Shown here piece after piece: positions 16,360 through 24,049 of a stretch of 24,299 bases of DNA; position 1 is the stretch's first letter; each line of letters begins with the position of its first letter. Origin of the DNA: Thiomicrorhabdus sp034722175 (GTDB lineage Bacteria > Pseudomonadota > Gammaproteobacteria > Thiomicrospirales > Thiomicrospiraceae). The stretch is from NCBI GenBank assembly GCA_034722175.1, contig JAYENR010000030.1, positions 1 to 24,299 of the forward strand, written 5' to 3'. Position numbers and translations under genes: made by a program. Below the pieces are notes generated by a model. The model was not told the origin of the DNA. It did not search any database and saw only the letters and a program-made list of their open reading frames with translations.

Positions 16360-17283
16360 TTATTTTAACTCAGGATGAGCGGAAGCCAACTCTTGAGCAG
16401 TGACAAATTGGGTAATACGAGCCGTACTGTTTGGATTAGTCACTAAAAAGGCAAAGGACACTCGATGTCGAGAAGTTGGATGCATACGCTTGTCGTGCGA
16501 ACCGATGGGATGAATGGCAACGACTTTAGCTTTTGCATAAATTATCTGCTCTTCCATCTGCAACAATATACAAAACTCGTCATTTAGCAGATAACTCTGT
16601 TCTGTTTCAAAGGCCAAGCCACCCGTACTCAAATTAACGGCCGTGACTGGCCAACGGTCAGGATAAGAGAGGTCTTGAAAACTCTCTTTTAAATCTGAAT
16701 AGGCCTGCTCATAAAGGTTTAACTTAATAATAAGATTTTGTATCACCTTGGCTAGCCAGACACCGTTTGATGCGAGTGTATCAATATTATGCAAATAACG
16801 CGCACCCGAAAACGGCTCTCTAACTGGGCGCGTAAACAAGAAAACATGACCCTCAACACTGTGCTCAACCGCATCAATTAAACTAGAAATTAACTCATCA
16901 ACTTGATAAAACAGAGAGTGAATCAGTGGGAATACCGACGATTTTCCATTGCCTTCTGGGAGAAGGATGAGTCGGTCTTGATCCAAGCGTTGATAATACT
17001 CTTTTTGATCCCTAGGATCATTTCCTTCAATCAACAGATCCAATAACCAGACTAGAAACTCTAGACGCCGATTGATATTGCTGAATAACTCAACAGCCCC
17101 ATTTTTAACATGCGACTCATCCTTAAACGAAGTTAATAATTGATCGTGAGCCTGTCGATAAACCTGATTTTTTTTAGAGGGAAGCGGGATGGAGTTTGGC
17201 TTTTTTTTGTTCGCATCAAATGGCTGAATATAAAGCGGAAGCTCCACATTCATACGAAAGAATTGCCGTTTATTTTGTGACAT
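16360..17283 (-). CDS. PilZ-type c-di-GMP-binding protein with large internal insertion
   Basis: A 307-residue cytoplasmic protein with no membrane segment. The N-terminus has an RxxxR motif (R6-R10) followed by the strand-like MNVELPLYIQPF, as at the start of a PilZ domain. The matching NxSxxG motif (N217, S219, G222 in VNLSTGGLAFE) comes only about 205 residues later, followed by the rest of a PilZ-like barrel (to about 282). Residues 40-205 are mostly helical and may be inserted into the domain. A c-di-GMP effector role is likely, given both motifs and the adjacent diguanylate cyclase; the output is unknown. Confidence 0.78.
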   Translation of the reverse strand: MSQNKRQFFRMNVELPLYIQPFDANKKKPNSIPLPSKKNQVYRQAHDQLLTSFKDESHVKNGAVELFSNINRRLEFLVWLLDLLIEGNDPRDQKEYYQRLDQDRLILLPEGNGKSSVFPLIHSLFYQVDELISSLIDAVEHSVEGHVFLFTRPVREPFSGARYLHNIDTLASNGVWLAKVIQNLIIKLNLYEQAYSDLKESFQDLSYPDRWPVTAVNLSTGGLAFETEQSYLLNDEFCILLQMEEQIIYAKAKVVAIHPIGSHDKRMHPTSRHRVSFAFLVTNPNSTARITQFVTAQELASAHPELK

Positions 17284-17323
17284 TCCTTAGACCCTTACTC
17301 ATTTATTAAAACTTTAACCCATC

Positions 17324-17352
17324 ATAATACGGAAAGGAGAAACTGAAATCAA
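17324..17352 (-). promoter_or_regulatory. Putative sigma70 promoter of the PilZ-BFD-Cof genes
   Basis: On the minus strand TTGATT (17352-17347), a 17-base spacer and TATTAT (17329-17324) make a good sigma70 pair. The -35 box overlaps the stop codon of the diguanylate cyclase. The PilZ start lies about 40 bases from the -10 box, with an AGGG ribosome site between. Confidence 0.55.
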
Positions 17353-18494
17353 AATTCAGAAGAGGAATACTCAATTAATCGATTACGTCCCTGCTCTTTT
17401 GCTTGATACAACGCAGTATCTGCAACCGAATACAGTTCTTCATCGGTCATAATATCGTCAGCATGATGATAACCAATACCCGCTGAAATGGTAACAAAAT
17501 TAAGTGGTGGATTACCGATATGCTTGATCGATTTACTCTCCAGTTTACGCATCAGTTTTTCAACTAGACGCTTGCCTTCCTCATGCGTTTCAACGGTTGC
17601 AATAATCGCAAACTCTTCACCCCCCAAACGAAATCCAAATTCACCAGCTCTGCGCAAGCTTCTCTTAATAAGCTTACCAACTGCGGTAAGAACTTGATCG
17701 CCTTTAGGGTGACCATATTCATCGTTATACTTTTTAAAATAATCTATATCCAGTACAGCTAACATCAAGGTTTTTTCATCTCGAATACTTCGGTGGAGTT
17801 CTTGTTGTAATACCACATCAAACTTACGTCGATTATGAAGCCCAGTCAGCTCATCGGTCGTAATCAGCCGATGTAATCGTTGATTATTCAAACGTAAAAA
17901 ATTTAACAAATAAAACCAAACCCCAATAAAAATAAAGCTTTGTAGTGTCAAAGCAGTGATAAAAATTTGATACTTTTGATTATGGCTCTGCTTGAGGTCT
18001 TCAGAGTTTAATTGAATTTTTTCAAATGCCAGGACCATCTGATTAGAATAACTTGCTTTTAAGACCAAGTATTCCGGGCTTAATAAGCGTTGCTGAGCTT
18101 CCGCTACCAATCCAGACTTTGCTTTTTCAATCGCACCCGTCTCAATTAAGATCAAATCATGGTTCAGCTCAGAGGTCTGCTTAATCATATCCTGTATCAC
18201 TGGCTCGATTTCACCTGCCTCTTTCAGTGCAAGGTCTAATTCAATTGCCATTTTGTCATAACGACTTAACCAGGCCTGCTTAGGGTTAAATGTGTACATA
18301 CGTGCAGACATCGTCAAACCTTCATCAAAATAGACAATTTGACTGGCCAACCATTTTACTTTGTTCAATTTTTCAGAGATCTCGGAATACCGTTCCGAGT
18401 GATAAAGAATAGTTGAAGCCGACAAAATCATTGCCAGCATAGACAGAGTCAATACAACCAATAAAATCCGTTGCTGCATAGTCCCTTTTTTCAT
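17349..18494 (-). CDS. Membrane diguanylate cyclase (GGDEF protein)
   Basis: Synthesises cyclic di-GMP. A membrane helix at about 9-30 and another at 176-199 flank a roughly 145-residue, mainly helical periplasmic sensor region that I do not recognise. The GGDEF domain follows (about 208-376): DELTGLHNRR at 214-223, metal aspartate in VLDID (247-251), active-site GGEEF at 291-295, and the EQGRNR tail. The inhibitory I-site position reads RAGE (282-285) rather than RxxD, so product inhibition may be weakened. No EAL domain. Length 381 residues. The ATG at 18494 is the most upstream start; ATG at 18479 is an alternative. Confidence 0.93.
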   Translation of the reverse strand: MKKGTMQQRILLVVLTLSMLAMILSASTILYHSERYSEISEKLNKVKWLASQIVYFDEGLTMSARMYTFNPKQAWLSRYDKMAIELDLALKEAGEIEPVIQDMIKQTSELNHDLILIETGAIEKAKSGLVAEAQQRLLSPEYLVLKASYSNQMVLAFEKIQLNSEDLKQSHNQKYQIFITALTLQSFIFIGVWFYLLNFLRLNNQRLHRLITTDELTGLHNRRKFDVVLQQELHRSIRDEKTLMLAVLDIDYFKKYNDEYGHPKGDQVLTAVGKLIKRSLRRAGEFGFRLGGEEFAIIATVETHEEGKRLVEKLMRKLESKSIKHIGNPPLNFVTISAGIGYHHADDIMTDEELYSVADTALYQAKEQGRNRLIEYSSSEF

Positions 18495-18508
18495 AGCAGA
18501 TCTTTCTG

Positions 18509-18514
18509 ATTATA
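18509..18514 (-). promoter_or_regulatory. TATAAT box before the diguanylate cyclase
   Basis: A perfect TATAAT on the minus strand lies 15 bases before the ATG at 18494, with no good -35 hexamer. If used, the leader would be only about 8 bases, which would favour either leader-poor translation or the internal ATG at 18479. Confidence 0.3.
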
Positions 18515-18642
18515 CCGATGCACTTAATTCCACTCTTTGTTAGGCTTAACGTTAAAAACCACTATACGAAAAACACTAGGACAAAGCAAAAAATTACATT
18601 TATAACCCAATTAGCTTCAACTTTAGTCACTCGTGAATGCAT

Positions 18643-18676
18643 AAAAAAAGCACCTAAACCAGCGCTCAGATGCTTT
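18643..18676 (-). terminator. Intrinsic terminator of the receptor-polyferredoxin operon
   Basis: On the minus strand AAAGCATCT and AGGTGCTTT form a 9-bp stem with one G-U pair and a 12-base loop, followed by a run of T. It lies 29 bases after the polyferredoxin stop, which is the expected place for the end of that two-gene transcript. Confidence 0.75.
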
Positions 18677-18704
18677 AGTCGTGATCACAATTTTAAGCGA
18701 GTAA

Positions 18705-20084
18705 TTAATGTCCGTGTGGAATCATCGCTCTAAACACCACTAAGAACAGATAGAACCAAACAATTCCCGCACTAACGAACCAAATGATTACACGTTTAAA
18801 ACCAGACAATTCCAACAAGCCTAGTCGCTTATGCAAAATGATCAATGCCCAGATCACCGCAATATAGTTAAACAAACCAAATAGATGAACCCAACCATCA
18901 CGGAACGTCGCCAAAGGTTCAGCCACCACAGCTGATCCAATCAACCAGTGCCACGCATTCATAAGGTCTGACGCATAATGAATAAAGAAAAAGCTTCCAA
19001 TATGACTGAAAGCACCAATCAACATCAACGGTGCCATTAGCTGACCGACTGACTGAAAGTAATCTCTAGTCGGCATCTTGATCATTTTAGCGCTCACCGT
19101 AAAGCTTGCCCAGACAATCGCAAAGGTCGAAATTAATGCCATCGAAAGTGCCATCACCCCAATCCAATCCAGCATGGGTATTGGTAAGGTAGACTCCATC
19201 CAGCGCCCGGCTTGTACCCACGGCAACTGCTCCTTAATAGAAGAGTGACCTAATGAGTGATGAAAACGCATCGTGATCGAAATCACCGCTAATAACCAAA
19301 TATAGACCCAAACATTCATCGGCTCTTTAGCACTGCTTGCTTTCCATAACGGAACAGACGGTTTAGCGAGTTTAAATTCAACCGCATTACAGGCTTGAGA
19401 GCAGTCCATACACAATGTACAGTCGCCCATCGAGTTCTTCTTTTCAAAAAAATACGGACGTAAATTCCATTCACACGCTTTGGTGCAATCAAAACTGCGA
19501 CACGAACCACAATGATCTTGGTCAGTCGTTAACTTAGCAAAGCCGACCTTACTAAAGGCACTGGTGACACTGCCGATTGGACAAACCGAGCTGCAATAAG
19601 CCATATTGCGATACAGATAAAACAGTATCCAAGCAACGACCGTTAACACCAAGAAAAACAGCGCCGACACCCAAGGGGTTTTTAATACATCTGGAAAAAT
19701 ATAGATCGGAACCCAGTAGGCCACCAACAGCAATCCAAAGCCAATCCAGCGGTTCTTTAACCAAGCCGGTAATGGCTTTTTAGGCCCAATGCGATTTAGA
19801 TATTTTCCAACAAAACTGTGCGGACAAATCCCACAAAATACCGTGCCTAAGGTCGCCATGCTTAAGATCAAAAAGAAGGGCCAAAACAGCGACCAAAAGA
19901 TCGCTCCAGTATAAGGATTGACGTCTTCAGTTGGGTAGACAAAGCCAAAATAGACCGCCGACACCATCATAAACAACGCCACTAAACGCACGGCCATCAT
20001 GACTTTGCTATTGCTAAAAAACAGACCAATAATCGGCCATCCTAAAATATCTAATTTACTGCGCGTTCTTTCAACCTGATTCAT
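18705..20084 (-). CDS. NosR/NapH-like membrane polyferredoxin
   Basis: An inner-membrane iron-sulfur protein, 459 residues with about nine or ten hydrophobic segments. Two CxxxCP-like sites lie at membrane ends (FCGICPHSF, C84/C87; YCSSVCPIG, C164/C168), as in NosR, NapH and CcoG relatives. Between the membrane halves sit two ferredoxin-type clusters: C192-C195-C200-C204 and C222-C225-C228-C232. Such proteins move electrons across or along the inner membrane. It lies 9 bases after the TonB-receptor gene with a strong AGGAG ribosome site, so the two are co-expressed. Reduction of an imported metal or metallophore is a plausible but unproven role. Unlike NosR, no FMN-binding periplasmic domain is present. 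Confidence 0.88.
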   Translation of the reverse strand: MNQVERTRSKLDILGWPIIGLFFSNSKVMMAVRLVALFMMVSAVYFGFVYPTEDVNPYTGAIFWSLFWPFFLILSMATLGTVFCGICPHSFVGKYLNRIGPKKPLPAWLKNRWIGFGLLLVAYWVPIYIFPDVLKTPWVSALFFLVLTVVAWILFYLYRNMAYCSSVCPIGSVTSAFSKVGFAKLTTDQDHCGSCRSFDCTKACEWNLRPYFFEKKNSMGDCTLCMDCSQACNAVEFKLAKPSVPLWKASSAKEPMNVWVYIWLLAVISITMRFHHSLGHSSIKEQLPWVQAGRWMESTLPIPMLDWIGVMALSMALISTFAIVWASFTVSAKMIKMPTRDYFQSVGQLMAPLMLIGAFSHIGSFFFIHYASDLMNAWHWLIGSAVVAEPLATFRDGWVHLFGLFNYIAVIWALIILHKRLGLLELSGFKRVIIWFVSAGIVWFYLFLVVFRAMIPHGH

Positions 20085-20093
20085 GCTGAACTC

Positions 20094-22193
20094 CTAATAT
20101 TTATATTGATAGCTCAACATGATGTTACGGGGTGCACCCGGTGTGTAGTAATAACTATCTGGCCCATAAGAACTGGCTTTTTTAGAAACTTCTGAAGCAT
20201 AACGTTGATCTGTCAGATTATGCACACTGAAATTTACAGCGTGTTCTTTGTGAGCATAGCCTCCTGTTAAGTGAATCACCCCGTTGTAGCCTGAATACTT
20301 CTCGGTATTGGCATCGTCCATATAGTACTCACCGACGCCTGTGGTTTCGACACGGGCTTTAAATGGCCCTTTATTCCAATCGACAAACACACTGTATTGA
20401 TACTCAGGCGAGAAACGCAAAGTATTGCCAGAATAATCATTGGTACCGCTGATGTAATCCACATATTGATATTCGGTTTTAGAACCACTAAAACCTAACA
20501 CCCAGTTAGAGGTTAATTGATAAGCTGTCGTTAACTCCAGACCCTTTTTATCGGTTTCACCGGCATTTTCATAATAGTCGGCATAACCATTCTCAACCTG
20601 AACAATCTCATCATTCAACTTATTAAAATACAGTGCCACATCCGCAGACCATTTTTGACTACGATGCTTTAAACCGATTTCATAGTTAGTCGAGGTAGAA
20701 GCATCCAAATTAGTTGTCGGAGCGTTATCACGCGTGGCTTGCATCTCTCCCTCAGTTGGGGCTTGATTTGATGAGGCCACCAACGCATAGACATTCGATA
20801 AGTTCGTTAAGGCATAAGACAGACCAATTTTTGGTGAGAACAGGTGATAGGTTTCATTGTAAGAGTATTCACCCGAACCAGGCAGGTAACCACCCCCGCC
20901 CCAGTTATACTTCAGAATTTCATTGCCATCAATCGACATATCGACTTGATCGTAACGTACACCAATATCAATACTTAAACCTTTAGAGGGTGAAAAGCTG
21001 TCTTGGATATAGGCACCCAAAATCGTATTTTGGCTATCCTCTACCTGCGCTAGATCACCTTTACTGTCAGTCAACACGACCCCACCGGCATCAACATCTC
21101 GATAGGTGTATTTTTTACCATCATTACGAATATCGGTACGCGCTGTCAGGCCAAACAGAAACTCTGCTTGGTTTCCAAATGCTTGATGTGATCGATTCCA
21201 AGCCAGATCGGTTCCAAACACCTTGTTATCTTGAGTATCATTAATCATCCCTGTGACAGGGTGAAAGTGCCCCCACTGATTAAAATAGACCTGAGGTTTA
21301 AAGGTATAGGCTCCCATCGTGGTTTCATAACGACTGTTAACAAAAAGCATTGTCGAGTAACGACCATTTTTTTGCCAATCGCCACTGGTATTAGTCGTTT
21401 CACCTGAGTCTTTATAGGCTTCAAATTCTGCTGTATTCAAGGATTGCGGCAGTTGTAAATTTGCCTCGGTATAAGCGACTTCGGTTTCTAAGATAGAGTC
21501 ATCTGCAAACATGTGTCCATGCTTAACGCTTAATTGAGTGGTATCAAATTCGTTCCAGTCACGCCAATCATTATCTGATCGTCGATGTGAAACATTAATC
21601 GCCAGACTATTGTCTTCATCTACCGTAATAGATTTCTTGGCGTTTAAATTAACACCGCCAAACGATCCAACCCCTAACTTAATACGGTCTTGCTGTTCAT
21701 CAAACACAGATTTGGATTTGATAAACACCACGCCACCACTGGCATTACTGGCATAGATAGACCCTGGACCTTTGTAGATCTCCACCCCTTCCATATCATC
21801 AATATCAATCAGATCAAAACGAGTAAAGCTGTCTGGATCGGTCATTGGCACACCATCACGAATCACCATAATCTCTCGCACCCCATAAGGTGCCTTTAAA
21901 CCGGCTCCACAAATAATCAGACGTGAGTCGTAACCGTTATTTTTTGAGATCGCCTGAACACCTGGAATGCTATCGATCACATCATTGATGTTCATCGCAT
22001 TTTCACGTTCAATCTGCTCTTCGTCTATTACCGCGACACTCTGCGGTACAGTTTTACTACCACGCTCAATTTTGGTCGCGGTAATACTGATTTTATCCAA
22101 TTCCGAAACGGCGGTGTTTTCGGCAAAAACTGAAGTTGAATAAGATGAGAAAAGTGCAGCCAGAATGGCGAGTGAAAGCGTGTTGCGTTGCAT
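20094..22193 (-). CDS. TonB-dependent outer-membrane receptor
   Basis: A 699-residue ligand-gated outer-membrane transporter. A signal peptide ends at about residue 24 (VFA); the plug domain runs from about 44 to 162 (QSVAVIDEEQIE, DVIDSIPGV, EIMVIRDGVPMTDPD, VEIYKGPGSIYASNASGGVV); and the remainder is a 22-strand barrel ending in an aromatic Tyr. The conserved plug motif usually read as IIRGAG has Cys (C95) in the Arg position. An AGGGA ribosome site precedes the ATG. The substrate is not evident: iron chelates, copper or other metal complexes are possible. Probable operon with the polyferredoxin. Confidence 0.93.
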   Translation of the reverse strand: MQRNTLSLAILAALFSSYSTSVFAENTAVSELDKISITATKIERGSKTVPQSVAVIDEEQIERENAMNINDVIDSIPGVQAISKNNGYDSRLIICGAGLKAPYGVREIMVIRDGVPMTDPDSFTRFDLIDIDDMEGVEIYKGPGSIYASNASGGVVFIKSKSVFDEQQDRIKLGVGSFGGVNLNAKKSITVDEDNSLAINVSHRRSDNDWRDWNEFDTTQLSVKHGHMFADDSILETEVAYTEANLQLPQSLNTAEFEAYKDSGETTNTSGDWQKNGRYSTMLFVNSRYETTMGAYTFKPQVYFNQWGHFHPVTGMINDTQDNKVFGTDLAWNRSHQAFGNQAEFLFGLTARTDIRNDGKKYTYRDVDAGGVVLTDSKGDLAQVEDSQNTILGAYIQDSFSPSKGLSIDIGVRYDQVDMSIDGNEILKYNWGGGGYLPGSGEYSYNETYHLFSPKIGLSYALTNLSNVYALVASSNQAPTEGEMQATRDNAPTTNLDASTSTNYEIGLKHRSQKWSADVALYFNKLNDEIVQVENGYADYYENAGETDKKGLELTTAYQLTSNWVLGFSGSKTEYQYVDYISGTNDYSGNTLRFSPEYQYSVFVDWNKGPFKARVETTGVGEYYMDDANTEKYSGYNGVIHLTGGYAHKEHAVNFSVHNLTDQRYASEVSKKASSYGPDSYYYTPGAPRNIMLSYQYKY

Positions 22194-22222
22194 AATATAA
22201 GTCCCTTTTAAATTCTAGGGGA

Positions 22223-22228
22223 ATTATA
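22223..22228 (-). promoter_or_regulatory. -10 box of the TonB-receptor promoter
   Basis: Perfect TATAAT on the minus strand, 29 bases before the receptor ATG. The -35 region (around 22245-22251) is a poor match, which suits a promoter that needs an activator. Confidence 0.5.
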
Positions 22229-22260
22229 GAAAGGAACCATAAACAGCAAATTGAGAAGTC

Positions 22261-22288
22261 ATTAAGGAAAGCTTAAGAAACCCTTAAT
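22261..22288 (-). promoter_or_regulatory. Triple PmrA/QseB-like direct-repeat box
   Basis: On the minus strand ATTAAG, CTTAAG and CTTAAT occur with 5-base spacers, an exact 11-bp period. This matches the YTTAAK-N5-YTTAAK pattern known for PmrA and related OmpR-family response regulators. The repeats lie 33-60 bases upstream of the TATAAT box, the usual place for an activator. No response-regulator gene lies in the window. Confidence 0.55.
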
Positions 22289-22489
22289 TTATATGTGGTT
22301 ATATTTATACCCTTATAAGAAAAAATATACACAAGCACAACACCTACTTAAATCCACGCATAACATCCATAAAGTAGAATAATCATCAAATGCTTCAGGC
22401 ATTAAAAGTACAATTAATACTTAAAACCTATCTACCCCGGTAAGGTCAACTTAATATTCTGCAAACAGATAAAACTCTCGATCTACCAT

Positions 22490-23043
22490 TGATTTGACCT
22501 GGGTTAAACTTAGTTGAAATAAAACTTTGTTTATACTTATTCACTTGAGGCATTCACCAAGCTATATACAACCAAAATACCGATTACCATAACGGACAAG
22601 CTCAATAACAAAGCCCTACCACTGTTTGAACAGTTTGACTCATCAAGTACCTAGAACCTTAACCGACGGTGAAACAGAGTATTGCGGTAATATCGAGTAT
22701 CCTGAGATCAGCTTCATCTGATTTTAAATGGCATTGGATACATAAACGATGTTAAATAACCACAGAACAATGGTTTCTATATTTAATTTAACAAAACGAT
22801 TTTGCAGGAGTTTTTACCCAATCACTTACCGTAAAAAACTATAATGAAATTAGACTGCTTTAAATGAGGCTGAGTGGGTGACTTGATGTTTATAACACCG
22901 AAAGAACTTATCAGAATAAAATGTACGGCAATCGAACACCACTGTTTACACTGGAAGGTCGCAAAAAGATGTGCTCTAAAAAGCTCATCCCTTAACCTGA
23001 CAATCACTGCCATCAAAATGAAAAACTATCAGGTCAACCCTAA
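22490..23043 (+). pseudogene. Decayed DDE (rve) transposase, IS481/IS3-like
   Basis: Pieces of an integrase-core transposase can be followed across three frames: FVYTYSLEAFTKLYTTK from 22526, LTDGETEYCG (the second catalytic Asp region) from 22659, PQNNGF and FNKTILQEFLP around 22760-22820, and YNTERTYQNKMYGNRTP from 22891. They are in the order of a normal rve transposase, with at least three frameshifts and several in-frame stops, so it cannot be functional. The first part of the gene is not recognisable, the left boundary is approximate, and no terminal inverted repeats were found. The rest of the 867-base gap (22194-22490) holds only the receptor promoter region and unrecognised AT-rich sequence. 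Confidence 0.85.
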
Positions 23044-23060
23044 ACTTCTAGAAATTCAAA

Positions 23061-23819
23061 ATGCTAGCTGAAGTTTCATACACAACATATATTGCCGTTA
23101 TCCTGCTGGCATTTCTCTCCGTGCTTACTACATTACTGGGTGTCGCACTTGCGATCTACGTCGGCCAAAATACACTATTTGTGTCTGTAGGGATTGGGTT
23201 CTCGGCTGGCATCATGCTGTTAATATCTTGCTTTGAGCTCGTACCTGAGGCAATCGATGAAGTTGGCATCGGTATAACATTAACAACAGTGGTGCTTGGA
23301 ATGCTCATTATAGCGTCTTTACATTGGCTAATTCCCCATACCCACTTGGTAGAAGAAAAAGGCGTATTTAACTGGACCTTGTTAAGAACGGCCTATCTGG
23401 TAGCGTTTGGCCTCATTTTACATGACGTGCCTGAGGGGTTCGCTATGGCAAACTCCTACGTTGCCTCACCGTCACTGGGAATATTAGTGGCATTAGCGAT
23501 TGCACTTCATAACATTCCTGAGGAGTTTGCCATGGCTATCCCTATCATCGCAGTGAAGAAGAAACGATTCCTGTATATGGCAGCTTTCCTGTCAGGACTC
23601 GCCGAGCCACTGGGAGCCGTAATCGGACTTATTGCGGTACACTTCCACCCTGCTTTCAATCCACTATTCATGGCCTTTGCCGCTGGAGCTATGATATTCA
23701 TTTCCATACATGAATTATTACCCATGGCCAGACGCTATCAGAATACCAACCTGTTTATACTTGGTGCAATTATAAGCATTTTCGTCTATATACTGCTAAA
23801 CATGGTGCTACCAGAGTAA
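23061..23819 (+). CDS. ZIP-family metal transporter
   Basis: Inner-membrane divalent-metal permease, 252 residues with eight predicted helices. TM4 has HDVPEG (121-126) and TM5 HNIPEE (150-155), the paired binuclear metal site of ZIP proteins. CFELVPEA (57-64) and ISIHELLP (214-221) are further conserved segments in TM2 and near TM6. The histidine-rich loop between TM3 and TM4 is reduced to HTH (93-95). Zn, Fe or Mn uptake is possible. It starts 17 bases after the last stop of the transposase remnant, without a clear ribosome site, so its promoter may lie inside the remnant. Confidence 0.87.
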   Translation: MLAEVSYTTYIAVILLAFLSVLTTLLGVALAIYVGQNTLFVSVGIGFSAGIMLLISCFELVPEAIDEVGIGITLTTVVLGMLIIASLHWLIPHTHLVEEKGVFNWTLLRTAYLVAFGLILHDVPEGFAMANSYVASPSLGILVALAIALHNIPEEFAMAIPIIAVKKKRFLYMAAFLSGLAEPLGAVIGLIAVHFHPAFNPLFMAFAAGAMIFISIHELLPMARRYQNTNLFILGAIISIFVYILLNMVLPE

Positions 23820-24049
23820 ACCTTCCTGTAAAGTCAGTCAGCATCTTCCAGGCATTGAAATTTTCCCTAAACGTTACTGCTATTGGTCTTTTTTAAGTAC
23901 TCTGCTTACTTTTTCTCTTGAACAGAATCCCAAAAATCAACTTCAAGCAATTCTATTCTAAACTGCTAGTTATCAGTTTATGCCTATTTATTAATTTGCC
24001 AAAATTCACGCAAAATATTTTCCAGCTCTTCAATTTAACGATAGCTACG

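Larger units (their letters stand above)
807..18278. repeat. Dispersed AGGCCTG motif family
   Basis: The palindromic octamer CAGGCCTG occurs at 807, 2226, 4864, 6789, 9684, 15167, 15191 and 18271. AGGCCTG preceded by A or T occurs at 1432, 7743, 10368, 16084 and 16700. Flanks often extend to AACAGGCCTGCTSA. In coding sequence it frequently encodes Gln-Ala. None lies between 18279 and 24299. About 3 copies of a 7-mer would be expected by chance over both strands, against 13 seen. Confidence 0.75.

Noticed and set aside
22200..22330. Fur box in front of the TonB receptor
   Set aside because: AT-rich stretches are present, but I could not find an acceptable match to the GATAATGATAATCATTATC pattern.
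22874..23071. Small plus-strand ORF of 65 codons before the ZIP gene
   Set aside because: It lies in the decayed transposase region, where another frame gives clear transposase similarity; it starts with GTG and lacks a good ribosome site.
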